Origin: Glaciecola sp964195425
Lineage (GTDB): Bacteria; Pseudomonadota; Gammaproteobacteria; Enterobacterales; Alteromonadaceae
DNA: 64,000 bases
Assembly: GCA_964195425.1 (NCBI GenBank)
Contig: CAXMOM010000019.1
Location: 62,001-126,000, forward strand
Reading direction: 5' to 3'
Shown here: positions 34,450 to 44,770 of the stretch, one piece after another
Layout: the number at the start of each line of letters is the position of its first letter
Numbering within the stretch: the first letter of the stretch is position 1
Notes under the pieces: generated by a model
Seen by the model: only the letters and a program-made list of their open reading frames with translations
What the model was told of the DNA's origin: nothing
Databases searched by the model: none
Translations under genes and position numbers: made by a program

Positions 34450-35400
34450 TTATGGCAACACTTCAACCGTAAAAGCTTGCTCAAATCCGATTTTCTTTAA
34501 CTCTTTGATTATATGTTTGGCTTTTTGTTCAGTTGCCAACGGGCCTAATTGCAGCCTATATATATTTGCTATTTTAGGAACAATGTTGGGCACCTGTAAT
34601 AAGTTTGATAAACCAGTGGCTAAGTTTTGAGCTTTATCACCATTTTCCATTGCCATAACCTGCACGAAAAGCCCTGATGACATAATCTCTCGCGTGGTTT
34701 CTGTTGCTTTGTTTTGCGCTAGTAAGGTTGTTTCCGAAATAATTGGAGAAGGGGGCTGTTTTGCTACCAATTCGCCATTATCATAAATATATAATTGTGT
34801 ATTACTACCAATTCTAATTTCACCGGCTTCATTTATGTGCAGAACTTCAAGTTTAACATCAGCCACACCATATTTATGATAGCCTAATTTTTTTGCAGCC
34901 CCGTAAGACAAATCAATAATACGATTGCCATAAAACGGCCCTCTATCGTTCACTCTTACAATAACCGATTTACCATTTTTTACGTTTGAAACTCTTACAA
35001 AAGAGGGGAGAGGTAAGGTTTTATGGGCTGCGGTTAACGCAAACATATCAAAAATTTCACCGTTAGCTGTTTTATGCCCGTGAAATTTTTGCCCATACCA
35101 AGACGCACTACCTGCCTCTTCGAATCCAGTTGCAGTTGCCATGGGATAATACTGTTTGCCGAGCACTTTATAAGGCCGGCTAGTCCATTTGTTGTGAGGC
35201 TCAGATTTAGGAACAACTTCATCGTAATTAATTTTACCATAGTCGAAGTTGGGCGCAGTGTCTTGGGCAATATTGTATCGACCCTTAGGCGCGCTTGTAC
35301 AACCGGCAAGCGCGAGTAATACGCAGGCACAAGTTACCAATAATATTTGTCTAGTCAATGGTAGCAATTGTTCTGTCTTATTTATGTTAGCGCATCTCAT
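34450..35400 (-). CDS. rlpA: Endolytic peptidoglycan transglycosylase RlpA (septal ring lipoprotein)
   Basis: A 316-residue lipoprotein (lipobox LAGC) with a double-psi beta-barrel domain (SASWYGQKFHGHKTANGE, and a RVNDRGPFYGNRIIDLS block) and a C-terminal SPOR domain from about residue 240 that binds denuded glycans at the septum. An upstream ATG at 35421 is in frame, but the AAGGA ribosome binding site lies inside that extension and serves the ATG at 35400. It lies between rodA and dacA as in E. coli. Confidence 0.93.
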   Translation of the reverse strand: MRCANINKTEQLLPLTRQILLVTCACVLLALAGCTSAPKGRYNIAQDTAPNFDYGKINYDEVVPKSEPHNKWTSRPYKVLGKQYYPMATATGFEEAGSASWYGQKFHGHKTANGEIFDMFALTAAHKTLPLPSFVRVSNVKNGKSVIVRVNDRGPFYGNRIIDLSYGAAKKLGYHKYGVADVKLEVLHINEAGEIRIGSNTQLYIYDNGELVAKQPPSPIISETTLLAQNKATETTREIMSSGLFVQVMAMENGDKAQNLATGLSNLLQVPNIVPKIANIYRLQLGPLATEQKAKHIIKELKKIGFEQAFTVEVLP

Positions 35401-35493
35401 TGTGTAATATCCTTCACACATTGAATGTTATTATTATTATATTTTAGTGAACCTAGCGATTAAAAATAATTCTAAAAACTAAGTTTTTTCTTA

Positions 35494-36609
35494 CTAACGT
35501 GATAATAACCGCTTTTGGGTGCTAATTGCCATTAAAATACCAAAACCCGCCATTAAGGTAACCATTGAAGTTCCGCCATAGCTGATAAGAGGCAAAGGTA
35601 CACCTACAACCGGCAATATGCCTGATACCATACCCATATTAACAAACACGTACACAAAAAAGGTTAAGGTAATGCTGCCTGCCAACAATTTACTAAAGTT
35701 GTCTTGGGCTCTGTTTGCAATATATAAGCCTCGCAAAATAATGCACATATATATTACTAATAGACCAATTATACCCACCAACCCGAATTCTTCACTGTAC
35801 ACCGAAAATATAAAATCGGTATGGCGTTCGGGTAAAAACTCTAGTTGCGACTGTGTGCCATGCAACCAACCTTTGCCTTCTACACCGCCAGATCCAATAG
35901 CAATTTTTGATTGGATAATATGATATCCAGAACCAAGTGGATCGCTCTCAGGGTCGAGAAAGGTTATAACCCTTTGTTTTTGATAATCTTGCATCAAGAA
36001 AAACCACATTATTGGCGCGAATAAACCTCCTAGTACACCAATGAATGAAATAAGTCGCCATGTCATACCTGACAAAAATAATACGAATATACCGCTTGCC
36101 GAAACTAACAGCGAGGTTCCCAAATCAGGTTGCTTGGCAATAAGTATGGTAGGGATAAATACCAGAATAAATCCTAAAAACACATCTCGATGGCGAGCTG
36201 GAATACTATTGCGACTTATATACCATGCAATCATCATTGGCATCGCCAGCTTCATTATTTCTGACGGTTGAAATCTAAATGCGCCTAGGTCGAGCCAGCG
36301 CTGTGCGCCTTTGCCAATGACTCCAAAAAAAAGCACACCTACTAGCATTAAAATCCCAACGATATAAAAATAAATAGATATGCGTTGATAAGCCAAAATA
36401 GGTAATTGGGCAAGCCCTATCATAATGACAATAGCTATCCCTAAGCGAACTAGCTGTCTATATACTAAGTCCCAATCTTGGCCGCCAGCAGAATAAATCG
36501 TAAGTAAGCCTACGAACATTAAGCATAATAAAGCGAGTAATAAAAAGCCATCTATATGAACACGTTCAAGAAAGCTCTGTTTGTTAGTAGTGAAATTATT
36601 TTTCTTCAT
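35494..36609 (-). CDS. rodA: Peptidoglycan glycosyltransferase RodA
   Basis: A 371-residue SEDS-family membrane glycosyltransferase that polymerises peptidoglycan during elongation with its partner PBP2. About ten helices are visible, with signatures FRFQPSEIMKLAMPM and PLISYGGTSMV near the end. The start at 36609, 4 bp after the mrdA stop, gives the family's usual length; an ATG at 36651 would add 14 residues overlapping mrdA. Confidence 0.95.
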   Translation of the reverse strand: MKKNNFTTNKQSFLERVHIDGFLLLALLCLMFVGLLTIYSAGGQDWDLVYRQLVRLGIAIVIMIGLAQLPILAYQRISIYFYIVGILMLVGVLFFGVIGKGAQRWLDLGAFRFQPSEIMKLAMPMMIAWYISRNSIPARHRDVFLGFILVFIPTILIAKQPDLGTSLLVSASGIFVLFLSGMTWRLISFIGVLGGLFAPIMWFFLMQDYQKQRVITFLDPESDPLGSGYHIIQSKIAIGSGGVEGKGWLHGTQSQLEFLPERHTDFIFSVYSEEFGLVGIIGLLVIYMCIILRGLYIANRAQDNFSKLLAGSITLTFFVYVFVNMGMVSGILPVVGVPLPLISYGGTSMVTLMAGFGILMAISTQKRLLSR

Positions 36610-36613
36610 GTAA

Positions 36614-38593
36614 CTATTGACTACTCTCAGCGGCATTTTGCGCAGATGCATTAATCGTTATTGGAGAACTGACTACGGAGTCGAGTGCAGAAGCAATTGC
36701 TTGCGCTTGAGCTTGAGCCAACTCAGTTGCGCGAGCAGGCTTTAATTCGTCAAAATAATAATCCATGACTTTGCGTGCTAGGGGCGCTGCATTAGAGCTC
36801 CCACCGCCCGCATTCTCAATTGCCACCGCCATGCTAATTTGCGGGTCATCATAAGGAGCATAGCCAATATACATTGCATTATCGCGAAGATATTCGGTCA
36901 CCGTATCTTTATCATACTCTTCGTCTTGTGCGACCGTAAATAGCTGTGCGGTACCGGTTTTGCCAGCTGAAATATAACTGGTTTTTTTAAAGGCTGTTCT
37001 TGCTGTACCATGCTTGCGGTTTACTGTGCCGTAAAGTGCATCAAGGACAATGTCCCAATTCTCGTCGTTTTTAATGACAATAGGCGGCTTTTGTTCAATC
37101 TGCACATTTTCAACTTCCCCGTCGACTAAATACCCTTTCAGTATTGTAGGCGTAAATCGTTTCCCTCGGTTTACTAAAATATTCAAAGAGTTGGCGATTT
37201 GTATAGGCGTGGCATTCCAGTAACCTTGACCTATGCCAACCGAAATAGTATCGCCGATATACCATGGTTCATTAAACCTTGCGCGTTTCCAGCCTCTACT
37301 TGGCAGTATCGCCTGAGACTCTTCATACAAATCTAAGCCAGTGAACTCGCCAAATCCGAATTCGTTCATGCCGTCATGAATTCTATCAATACCCAATTTG
37401 TAAGCAAGATCATAATAAAAAGTATCGCACGATACTTCTATCGACTTCGTAACATCTATAGTGCCATGGCCTTGTTTTTTCCAGTCACGCCATATATGCG
37501 CGACATTTCGAAGCTTAAAAAACCCTCTGTCTTTAATTTCTGTTTCAGTTGTAATTACGCCTTCTTCAAGACCGATAAGCGCCAAGTGGGGTTTAATTGT
37601 AGAGGCTGGTGGGTACCGGCCCTGTGTTGCTCTATTTAACAAAGGACTATAGCGAGAGTTTAATAACTTTGAATATTCGGTTTGGCTAATGCCATGAACA
37701 AACAAATTAGGGTCGTAACTAGGGCTAGAATAAAGCGCGAGTACACCACCGGTTTTAATATCGGTAATAACAACTGAGCCGCGGCGTCCAGCAAGTTCTT
37801 CTTGTGCTTTCTTCTGCAGTTCAATATCTATATTTAATACAATGTCTTTACCAGGCTCAGGTGGTTCAAAGTTGAGTACTCTTATTATTCGACCTTTATT
37901 ATTTACTTCGACTTGCTGATATCCAACACGCCCATGCAAAATAGGCTCATGGAATTTTTCTACGCCTTGTTTGCCAATATCATGAGTGGCAGCATAATTA
38001 GCTTCTTCGCCTCGATCTTTGAGTTTACCTAAGTCTTTTTTATTAATTCGGGATACATACCCAAGCATGTGCGTTAGTGTGTCTTTAAAAGGATAATATC
38101 GCGACAGGCGAGCTTGAATGTCAATGCCAGGGAATTTGTGTTGGTTGGCTGAAAATAATGCCACTTCTTTATGGGTGAGTTGTTTACGTAAAGCGATTGG
38201 TTTGAAACGTCGCTGGCGTTTTCTATCTTTTTTGAAGCGGGCAAGTTCGTTTGGCGTAATCGCCATTAGCTCTGTAAGTTCAGTGAGTGTCGTTTCAAGA
38301 TCGTCTACCTCTTCAGGTATTACTTCTAAACTAAACACGGGTTTATTCTCAGCCAGAATTACACCATTACGATCATAAATAAGGCCACGGTTGGGTGCAA
38401 CCGGCAAGACTTTGATTCGGTTGCCGTTTGACTGTGTTTGGTATTCTAAGTGTTGGTTTACTTGCAGGTCGTATAAGTTGATTAATAACAAAGACATTAA
38501 GCCAAAAACAAATATTACTGAGAAAAAAGCGCGGCGGGCAAATAAATTTGCTTCAGCGCTATGGTCCCTTATCTTTTGTCTTGCTTTTGCCAT
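36614..38593 (-). CDS. mrdA: Peptidoglycan D,D-transpeptidase PBP2
   Basis: A 659-residue class B penicillin-binding protein with one N-terminal membrane helix (residues about 22-45), a dimerisation domain and a transpeptidase domain. Active-site motifs are STIK (nucleophile Ser), SCD and KTG. It cross-links new peptidoglycan in the elongasome with RodA, encoded just downstream. It follows rlmH by 3 bp. Confidence 0.96.
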   Translation of the reverse strand: MAKARQKIRDHSAEANLFARRAFFSVIFVFGLMSLLLINLYDLQVNQHLEYQTQSNGNRIKVLPVAPNRGLIYDRNGVILAENKPVFSLEVIPEEVDDLETTLTELTELMAITPNELARFKKDRKRQRRFKPIALRKQLTHKEVALFSANQHKFPGIDIQARLSRYYPFKDTLTHMLGYVSRINKKDLGKLKDRGEEANYAATHDIGKQGVEKFHEPILHGRVGYQQVEVNNKGRIIRVLNFEPPEPGKDIVLNIDIELQKKAQEELAGRRGSVVITDIKTGGVLALYSSPSYDPNLFVHGISQTEYSKLLNSRYSPLLNRATQGRYPPASTIKPHLALIGLEEGVITTETEIKDRGFFKLRNVAHIWRDWKKQGHGTIDVTKSIEVSCDTFYYDLAYKLGIDRIHDGMNEFGFGEFTGLDLYEESQAILPSRGWKRARFNEPWYIGDTISVGIGQGYWNATPIQIANSLNILVNRGKRFTPTILKGYLVDGEVENVQIEQKPPIVIKNDENWDIVLDALYGTVNRKHGTARTAFKKTSYISAGKTGTAQLFTVAQDEEYDKDTVTEYLRDNAMYIGYAPYDDPQISMAVAIENAGGGSSNAAPLARKVMDYYFDELKPARATELAQAQAQAIASALDSVVSSPITINASAQNAAESSQ

Positions 38594-38596
38594 TTA

Positions 38597-39067
38597 TTAT
38601 TCTCGATGGTAAGGATGATTTTGAGTAAGTGACCATGCTCTGTAAAGCGCTTCAGTTACTATTACTCTTACTAATGGATGAGGCAGCGTTAATGGGGACA
38701 ATGACCATAGCTGATCTGCTACTTCTCTGCATTTATCTGACAGGCCTTCAGGCCCTCCAATTAGTAGACTGATATTCCTTCCATCCATTTTCCAATGGTT
38801 AATTTGCGCAGCTAGTTTGCTTGTATCCCAAGCCTTACCAAGTACCTCTAATGCAATCACGCGATTGCCTTTGGCAATTGCAGCAATACACTTGTCACCT
38901 TCAGCTTCTTTAACTTTACTTAAATCTACTGTTTTACCTCGTTTATGAGGGGGTACTTCGCAAAAACTGACCGAAAACTCAGATGGGAAACGGCGTAAGT
39001 ACTCGTTAGTACCTTCGACCACCCAAGCGGGCATTTTGTTCCCCACGGCAATAATTTGTACGTTCAT
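38597..39067 (-). CDS. rlmH: 23S rRNA (pseudouridine1915-N3)-methyltransferase
   Basis: A 156-residue SPOUT-fold methyltransferase acting on helix 69 of 23S rRNA in assembled ribosomes. The knot region ISLLIGGPEGLSDKCR and the C-terminal LPHPLVRVIVTEALYRAWS are conserved. It lies between rsfS and mrdA as in E. coli. Confidence 0.96.
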   Translation of the reverse strand: MNVQIIAVGNKMPAWVVEGTNEYLRRFPSEFSVSFCEVPPHKRGKTVDLSKVKEAEGDKCIAAIAKGNRVIALEVLGKAWDTSKLAAQINHWKMDGRNISLLIGGPEGLSDKCREVADQLWSLSPLTLPHPLVRVIVTEALYRAWSLTQNHPYHRE

Positions 39068-39116
39068 ATAAGCATAGTCAATTTAACGCATGCATGAACA
39101 TAAATACTCGCTCATA

Positions 39117-39437
39117 TTATTCTTGCCAGAGTTTTTCTAATTGATAAAAATCTCTGGTTTCATCTTGCATGACGTGCAAAACAATTTCCCCAAGGTCCAC
39201 TAATACCCATTCACCTTCGGCTTTGCCTTCAACACTTAACGGCGCACGCTCTGCTTGTTTGCATTCTACTATTACGTTTTCTGCAATCGCAGACACATGA
39301 CGCTTTGAAGTGCCTGAGCAAATAACTAAGGTGTCGGTAACTGTTGATCTTCCAGTTACGTCGATTACGGTGATGTTTCTTGCTTTCATGTCATCTACTT
39401 TATCAATGACAAAATCTTTAAACTCTTGTTGATTCAA
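39117..39437 (-). CDS. rsfS: Ribosomal silencing factor RsfS
   Basis: A 106-residue protein that binds ribosomal protein uL14 and blocks subunit joining when nutrients run out. DTLVICSGTSKRHVSAIAEN and VLVDLGEIVLHVMQDETRDF are family hallmarks. It lies 12 bp after nadD. Confidence 0.95.
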   Translation of the reverse strand: MNQQEFKDFVIDKVDDMKARNITVIDVTGRSTVTDTLVICSGTSKRHVSAIAENVIVECKQAERAPLSVEGKAEGEWVLVDLGEIVLHVMQDETRDFYQLEKLWQE

Positions 39438-39449
39438 TACTTTTCCTAC

Positions 39450-40244
39450 TTATTTAATGTATAGCTGGTGCTTATTAATGTAATCACTAATAGATGTGGG
39501 CACCAAGTTGCTAACGTTTTTACCTACCTTTATCTGTTGCCTAACATCAGTAGACGACAGCAGTAAAATTTGGTTTTTTATGAACCATAGCTTACCCATG
39601 GCTGAATTGGCTATTATATCCTTAAAAGCATGAAGATTAATACATTCAGCATCATTTTCGCCTTGGCTTAGTTTTGACAACAGGAATAGTCGGACTTGTT
39701 CGTCCATTTCTGGTCCCACAATGGTGTCAAATTCTTGCTTCGATGTATAAAAATCATACAATTTTGATGCCATGTTTTCAGTCGGTGACGTGAAATTAGA
39801 AATTTCGTTGTTAATTGGCTTCCGCAATGATCTTTGCATAACAATAATATGACAATACTCAAACAACTGCCTCCAGCGTTCCCATAGATGAAGCGTTAGG
39901 AGCGAATCCAAACCAATAATAAAAACAATGGGCTGTTTTGGGTTTTGCTGTTTAATCTGCATAAGAGTATCGATTGTATAGCTAACGCTTTCACGCGAAA
40001 ATTCGGTCAAATCAATACTAAACCTTGGGTCTAATTCACATAATAAACGCGTCATAGCGATACGATGCTTAGCATGGGTAACGCTTTTTTTAAACACAGG
40101 CACGTTTGCCGGCAGCAACGAAACTGTTGATAAACCGGCGATATCAGCGATTTCTTGTAGGGGCAGCAGGTGACCTAAATGAGGCGGGTCAAATGTACCA
40201 CCAAAAAGTGCATTTATCCTAAGGCTGTTGGGGTCTTTATCCAT
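39450..40244 (-). CDS. nadD: Nicotinate-nucleotide adenylyltransferase
   Basis: A 264-residue enzyme making deamido-NAD from nicotinate mononucleotide and ATP. The nucleotidyltransferase motifs are GGTFDPPHLGH and SSTDVRQ near the C-terminus. It is about 50 residues longer than E. coli NadD (213), with the extra length between residues about 140 and 225. It overlaps holA by 8 bp, so translation is coupled. Confidence 0.93.
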   Translation of the reverse strand: MDKDPNSLRINALFGGTFDPPHLGHLLPLQEIADIAGLSTVSLLPANVPVFKKSVTHAKHRIAMTRLLCELDPRFSIDLTEFSRESVSYTIDTLMQIKQQNPKQPIVFIIGLDSLLTLHLWERWRQLFEYCHIIVMQRSLRKPINNEISNFTSPTENMASKLYDFYTSKQEFDTIVGPEMDEQVRLFLLSKLSQGENDAECINLHAFKDIIANSAMGKLWFIKNQILLLSSTDVRQQIKVGKNVSNLVPTSISDYINKHQLYIK

Positions 40245-41271
40245 TGACTAAGCTAAACCCAGGCATGTTTGTAGGCATAAATAGCAAAGCAAGATGACTC
40301 AATATTACATAGGGCTTAGCTATATATGTCGACTTAAACATAATATCTGCTTGGCTTAATTGAGCATTGATTGCATGCATGTGGTCAAGGGTCAAACGCG
40401 CTACAGCCGATTGATAAAGGGCTTGTTTACTCGCCCAAATTCTTAGCGATTTATAATCGATATGGCCAATCATTGCTTGCATATCGAGTAGCTTTGTTAT
40501 GGTTTGAGCTTCGTTGACGATACTCCACAAAATAACTACAGGCTCAATGCCTTCATCTTCTAAGCGAATTAGCATTTTGACTGCTTTTTGCATATCACCG
40601 CGTAGTATTTCATCGGTAAACTGAAACGTCGTGTAACGAGATTGTTGCACCATCGCTTTGGCGATGTCCTGGACTTCAATAACATGCTCTGATGAAAACT
40701 GAAGATCTAACTTTTCTAGTTCTTGGCGTCCAGCCATCAGATTACCTTCACACAAGTCTGCAATCATGCTCACCGCTTGTTGTGAAATTCGTAAATTCAA
40801 CTTGTTCGCGCGCGCCGACAACCATCTTTGTAATTGATTGTGGGGTAGGTCGTAAACATGAGTGAACCAACCATTGTTTGCAAGTGCACTGAACCACTTT
40901 GTTTTTTGAACATCTTTACCGGCTTTTGGTCCTTGTATTAGTAACAATACATCGGGAGAAGCCATATTGGCTATCTCAAGGAATTGCTTAGCACCAGCAG
41001 CGCCTGGTTTGGTCGATGTCATTGTTAATTCAATGTATTGTTTGTCGGCAAATAAAGACATACTTTGCATAGCGTCAATCAAATGCGCCCATTCAAAATC
41101 AGCGTCTAAAGTGAAATTTTGGCGTTCGTCAAAGCCTGACTGCTTTGCTTTAGTGCGCACAGCGTCAATAATATCTAACTTTTGTTGAGGCTCGTCACCG
41201 AACACTAAAATAAATGGAGGCAGAGTCGCTCCAGAGAGATTGCGTTCAAAGTCGTGTGGTTGAATCTGCAC
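40237..41271 (-). CDS. holA: DNA polymerase III subunit delta
   Basis: A 344-residue clamp-loader subunit that opens the beta sliding clamp. Family features are an early FILVFGDEPQQKLD, the SMSLFADKQYIEL clamp-binding region and a C-terminal helical collar. It starts 1 bp from the lptE stop and overlaps nadD, inside the leuS operon. Confidence 0.94.
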   Translation of the reverse strand: MQIQPHDFERNLSGATLPPFILVFGDEPQQKLDIIDAVRTKAKQSGFDERQNFTLDADFEWAHLIDAMQSMSLFADKQYIELTMTSTKPGAAGAKQFLEIANMASPDVLLLIQGPKAGKDVQKTKWFSALANNGWFTHVYDLPHNQLQRWLSARANKLNLRISQQAVSMIADLCEGNLMAGRQELEKLDLQFSSEHVIEVQDIAKAMVQQSRYTTFQFTDEILRGDMQKAVKMLIRLEDEGIEPVVILWSIVNEAQTITKLLDMQAMIGHIDYKSLRIWASKQALYQSAVARLTLDHMHAINAQLSQADIMFKSTYIAKPYVILSHLALLFMPTNMPGFSLVNG

Positions 41272-41871
41272 TTAATTTTCTCTTTTTCTCGTTAAGGGCA
41301 TTTTCTTTTCTTTTTTTGTTTGGCTGCTGGTATCTATTATTGAAGTATTATACTGACTCGACAACAACCTAATTAGGCGGTCGGCCGACTCTGTACGCAA
41401 TTCATTTAACACCAGATTGAGTTCACGCGATTTAGCCAATATTTGATCAGGGTCGTCTTGATAGTCTCGCGACACTGTCAATGTGTTGTCTATTGGCATT
41501 TTATTTGGGAAGATGACTTCGTACCTGACTGTGTATACAAGGTCATATTCAGCCACTTGACCAGAGCTAAATACCGATAACAATCTGCGTTCAAATTGCT
41601 CTGGCTGGAGCTTCACTATGACGGTTTTATCTATCATAGTAGGGTTAACATTAGCGGTAGGGTTAATTAAGCCCTCTAATTGATAAACAGGTAATCGTTT
41701 TTGCAATGCTCTAGTAAGCGGAGAATACTGCAAAGGTGCAGTAATCACTACTTGAGTCAGGCTTTCTGGCAAAGCCTGAGATCCACGTAAAGTAAACCCG
41801 CACCCTGCTATTACGGTTATACACCCGCTAACAGCGATTAACTGTATCCATTTTATTAGTCGTTTATTCAA
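41272..41871 (-). CDS. lptE: LPS-assembly lipoprotein LptE
   Basis: A 199-residue outer-membrane lipoprotein (lipobox IAGC, then GFTLRGS) that plugs the LptD pore for lipopolysaccharide export. It sits between leuS and holA as in E. coli. The C-terminal tail is very basic (KKEKKMPLTRKREN). Confidence 0.94.
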   Translation of the reverse strand: MNKRLIKWIQLIAVSGCITVIAGCGFTLRGSQALPESLTQVVITAPLQYSPLTRALQKRLPVYQLEGLINPTANVNPTMIDKTVIVKLQPEQFERRLLSVFSSGQVAEYDLVYTVRYEVIFPNKMPIDNTLTVSRDYQDDPDQILAKSRELNLVLNELRTESADRLIRLLSSQYNTSIIDTSSQTKKEKKMPLTRKREN

Positions 41872-41881
41872 CGTTATTACC

Positions 41882-44527
41882 TTAATTTGCGACTATATTC
41901 ACTAACTTACCGGGCACTACAATCACTTTTCTAATTTGCTTGCCTTGGGTAAACGAAGTGACATTTTCGTGTTCAAGCGCTAGCGCCTCTAGTGCTGCCT
42001 TGTCTATGTTTGCAGGAACGGTGAGCTTGGCTCTTAGTTTACCATTTACCTGAACAACAATGAGCTTTTCATCTTCTACTAATGCACTTTTATCACATAC
42101 GGGCCATGCTGCTGTTTGTAGTTCACCTTCACATTGCATTGCTTGGTATAAGGTTTCACAAATATGTGGAGTAACTGGGTTTAGCATTTTAATCATTGCA
42201 ACTATAGCTTCATGCATTATCGCGTGGTCTGTTTTGTCATTCACTTCAAACTTTTGCATGTAGTTAAGCAATTCCATTAGTTTAGCAATGGCGGTATTAA
42301 AAGTTTGGCGACGTAAAATGTCATCGCTAACCTTTTGAATGGCAGAGTGTAATTCAAAGCGAAAAGCTTTTTGCGTTTTAGACAAGTTTTGGGGGTCGTA
42401 TCCAAGATGGTCAATGTTACTGCTAGATGCTAATTCGCTGTCTAAATGTTCAGTTGCCAATCTGTATAAACGGCGAAGGAAACGGTTGGCGCCATCAACG
42501 GCCGACTCTGTCCATTCAAGATCTTGTTCAGGTGGCGCTGCAAACATGGTGTATAAACGAATTGTATCGGCGCCATATAAGTCTATGACTTTTTGTGGGT
42601 CAATGCCGTTATTTTTTGATTTTGACATTTTTATCACGCCGGCATGCTCAACCGCTTCATTGCTTGCGCTTACGAATGCGCTGGTAATCTTGCCTTTGTC
42701 ATCTTTTTCAATGGTAAGGTCGTCAGGCGCATGCCAAGTAACCTTACCATTGGTATCCTTGGTGAAAAATGCATTCGCTAATACCATACCCTGACAAAGT
42801 AGGCGTTTAAACGGTTCATCGCTGTTTACTAGACCTTCGTCGCGGAGTAACTTATGGAAAAAACGCGAATATAATAAATGCAAAATTGCATGTTCAATAC
42901 CGCCAATATACTGATCGGCAGGCAACCAATAATTCGCTTCTTCTGGATTTAGCATGGCGTTGCTTGGCGCTGATGTATAACGCGCGTAATACCAAGACGA
43001 CTCCATGAATGTATCGAATGTGTCGGTTTCACGTGTCATGGGTATACCATTGTGAGTGGTTTTTGCCCATTCTAAATCTGACTTTATAGGTGAGGTAACA
43101 CCATCCATGACCACATCTGTAGGCAATATAACGGGCAAGTCTTGTTCATTTACGGCGTGTGAATTCCCCTGAGCATCGTTGACTATTGGAATAGGTGCGC
43201 CCCAATACCGTTGGCGTGATACACCCCAGTCGCGTAATCGGTATTTAACGGTTTTCTCACCGCGCCCCAGGGCTGTTAATTTATCTGAAATGGCACTAAA
43301 GCCGTCTTCAAAACTTAAATCACTGTATTCACCGGAGTTAATAAGTGTATTTTTTTCCGTGTAAGCAGACTCTGCAATATCAGCATTTGCATGTTCTTCT
43401 TTAAACGCAACCACTTGTATTATAGGTAAGTTATATTTAGTCGCAAACTCCCAATCTCGCTGGTCATGAGCGGGCACCGACATGACAGCTCCAGAGCCGT
43501 AGCCCATAAGGACAAAGTTGGCGATCCAAATAGGAAGCTTATCGCCGGTCAAGGGATGCAAAGCATAAAGACCCGTAGCCATGCCTTTTTTTTCCATGGT
43601 TGCTAACTCAGCTTCCGTGGTTTTAGTGTTCTTACAATCTTCTATAAACGCCGCCATGTCACTATTTGATTGACTAATTTCTTGCGCAATAGGGTGTCCT
43701 GCGGCAATGGCTAAGTAGGTAGCACCATGTAAGGTATCTGGGCGCGTGGTATAAACTTGAATTTGCTCAAGGCCTGCGCTTGGGCTAACTAAATCGAAGG
43801 TAACGTCAACACCTTCAGAGCGCCCAATCCAGTTTCGCTGGGCTGTTTTCACTTGAGTTGGCCACTCGTCTAACTTGTCTAGGTCATCTAGTAACTCGTC
43901 TGCATAGTCGGTGATTTTGATAAACCACTGAGGAATTTCTTTTTGTTCAACTACCGCACCCGAGCGCCAACCTTTACCATCGATGACTTGTTCATTTGCA
44001 AGTACTGTTTGGTCAACTGGGTCCCAATTAACAGTTGCGTTCTTTTTATACACTAAGCCTTTATTAAATAACCGTGTGAAGAACCATTGTTCCCATTTGT
44101 AATATTCTGGCTTACAGGTAGTCACTTCGCGACGCCAATCGTAACCAAAACCAAGTGCTTGAAGCTGGTCTTTCATATAGCCGATATTGCCAAGTGTCCA
44201 TTTTGCGGGCGCGCTGTTGTTATTTAACGCAGCGTTCTCAGCGGGTAAGCCAAAAGCGTCCCAGCCCATGGGCTGTAAAACATTTTTGCCTTGCATGCGT
44301 TGAAAACGGCTAACGACATCGCCAATGGTATAGTTTCTAACATGTCCCATGTGCAAACGGCCGCTTGGGTAGGGAAACATACACAGGCAATAAAACTTTT
44401 CCTGGTCATGGTTAACATCAACTTCAAATACTTTGTTAGTTAGCCAATGCTGTTGTGCATTCGCTTCTATCGCTTTTGGATTGTATTCATGTTGTGTTGA
44501 GGGTGAATTAACTTCAGCATTTGACAT
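41882..44527 (-). CDS. leuS: Leucine--tRNA ligase
   Basis: An 881-residue class I synthetase. The HIGH motif is FPYPSGRLHMGHVRNY, the editing (CP1) domain shows YTTRPDTLHGATYLAIAAGH, and KMSKSKNNG is the KMSKS loop. It is the first gene of the leuS-lptE-holA-nadD-rsfS block. The 243-bp gap before it also serves the divergent Lon-like gene. Confidence 0.97.
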   Translation of the reverse strand: MSNAEVNSPSTQHEYNPKAIEANAQQHWLTNKVFEVDVNHDQEKFYCLCMFPYPSGRLHMGHVRNYTIGDVVSRFQRMQGKNVLQPMGWDAFGLPAENAALNNNSAPAKWTLGNIGYMKDQLQALGFGYDWRREVTTCKPEYYKWEQWFFTRLFNKGLVYKKNATVNWDPVDQTVLANEQVIDGKGWRSGAVVEQKEIPQWFIKITDYADELLDDLDKLDEWPTQVKTAQRNWIGRSEGVDVTFDLVSPSAGLEQIQVYTTRPDTLHGATYLAIAAGHPIAQEISQSNSDMAAFIEDCKNTKTTEAELATMEKKGMATGLYALHPLTGDKLPIWIANFVLMGYGSGAVMSVPAHDQRDWEFATKYNLPIIQVVAFKEEHANADIAESAYTEKNTLINSGEYSDLSFEDGFSAISDKLTALGRGEKTVKYRLRDWGVSRQRYWGAPIPIVNDAQGNSHAVNEQDLPVILPTDVVMDGVTSPIKSDLEWAKTTHNGIPMTRETDTFDTFMESSWYYARYTSAPSNAMLNPEEANYWLPADQYIGGIEHAILHLLYSRFFHKLLRDEGLVNSDEPFKRLLCQGMVLANAFFTKDTNGKVTWHAPDDLTIEKDDKGKITSAFVSASNEAVEHAGVIKMSKSKNNGIDPQKVIDLYGADTIRLYTMFAAPPEQDLEWTESAVDGANRFLRRLYRLATEHLDSELASSSNIDHLGYDPQNLSKTQKAFRFELHSAIQKVSDDILRRQTFNTAIAKLMELLNYMQKFEVNDKTDHAIMHEAIVAMIKMLNPVTPHICETLYQAMQCEGELQTAAWPVCDKSALVEDEKLIVVQVNGKLRAKLTVPANIDKAALEALALEHENVTSFTQGKQIRKVIVVPGKLVNIVAN

Positions 44528-44770
44528 TGAACCAGAATTCTCACGTGTTTATTAATGAATAGTAAAGCATTATAGAATAGCCTGTAATACTAGCTTTCGA
44601 CAAGAAAATACTGATGTAAAACGTGGAATTTTTTGATATTTTCACACAATGACAGACAGTTTGATTTTTGCGTATGTGCCAAACGTAAAAATCCTGTACA
44701 CTATTAGCCTAAGAATGACCCATTAAAAACAAAATATGCTGACGAAAACCCCTAGGATAGTGAATATAAA

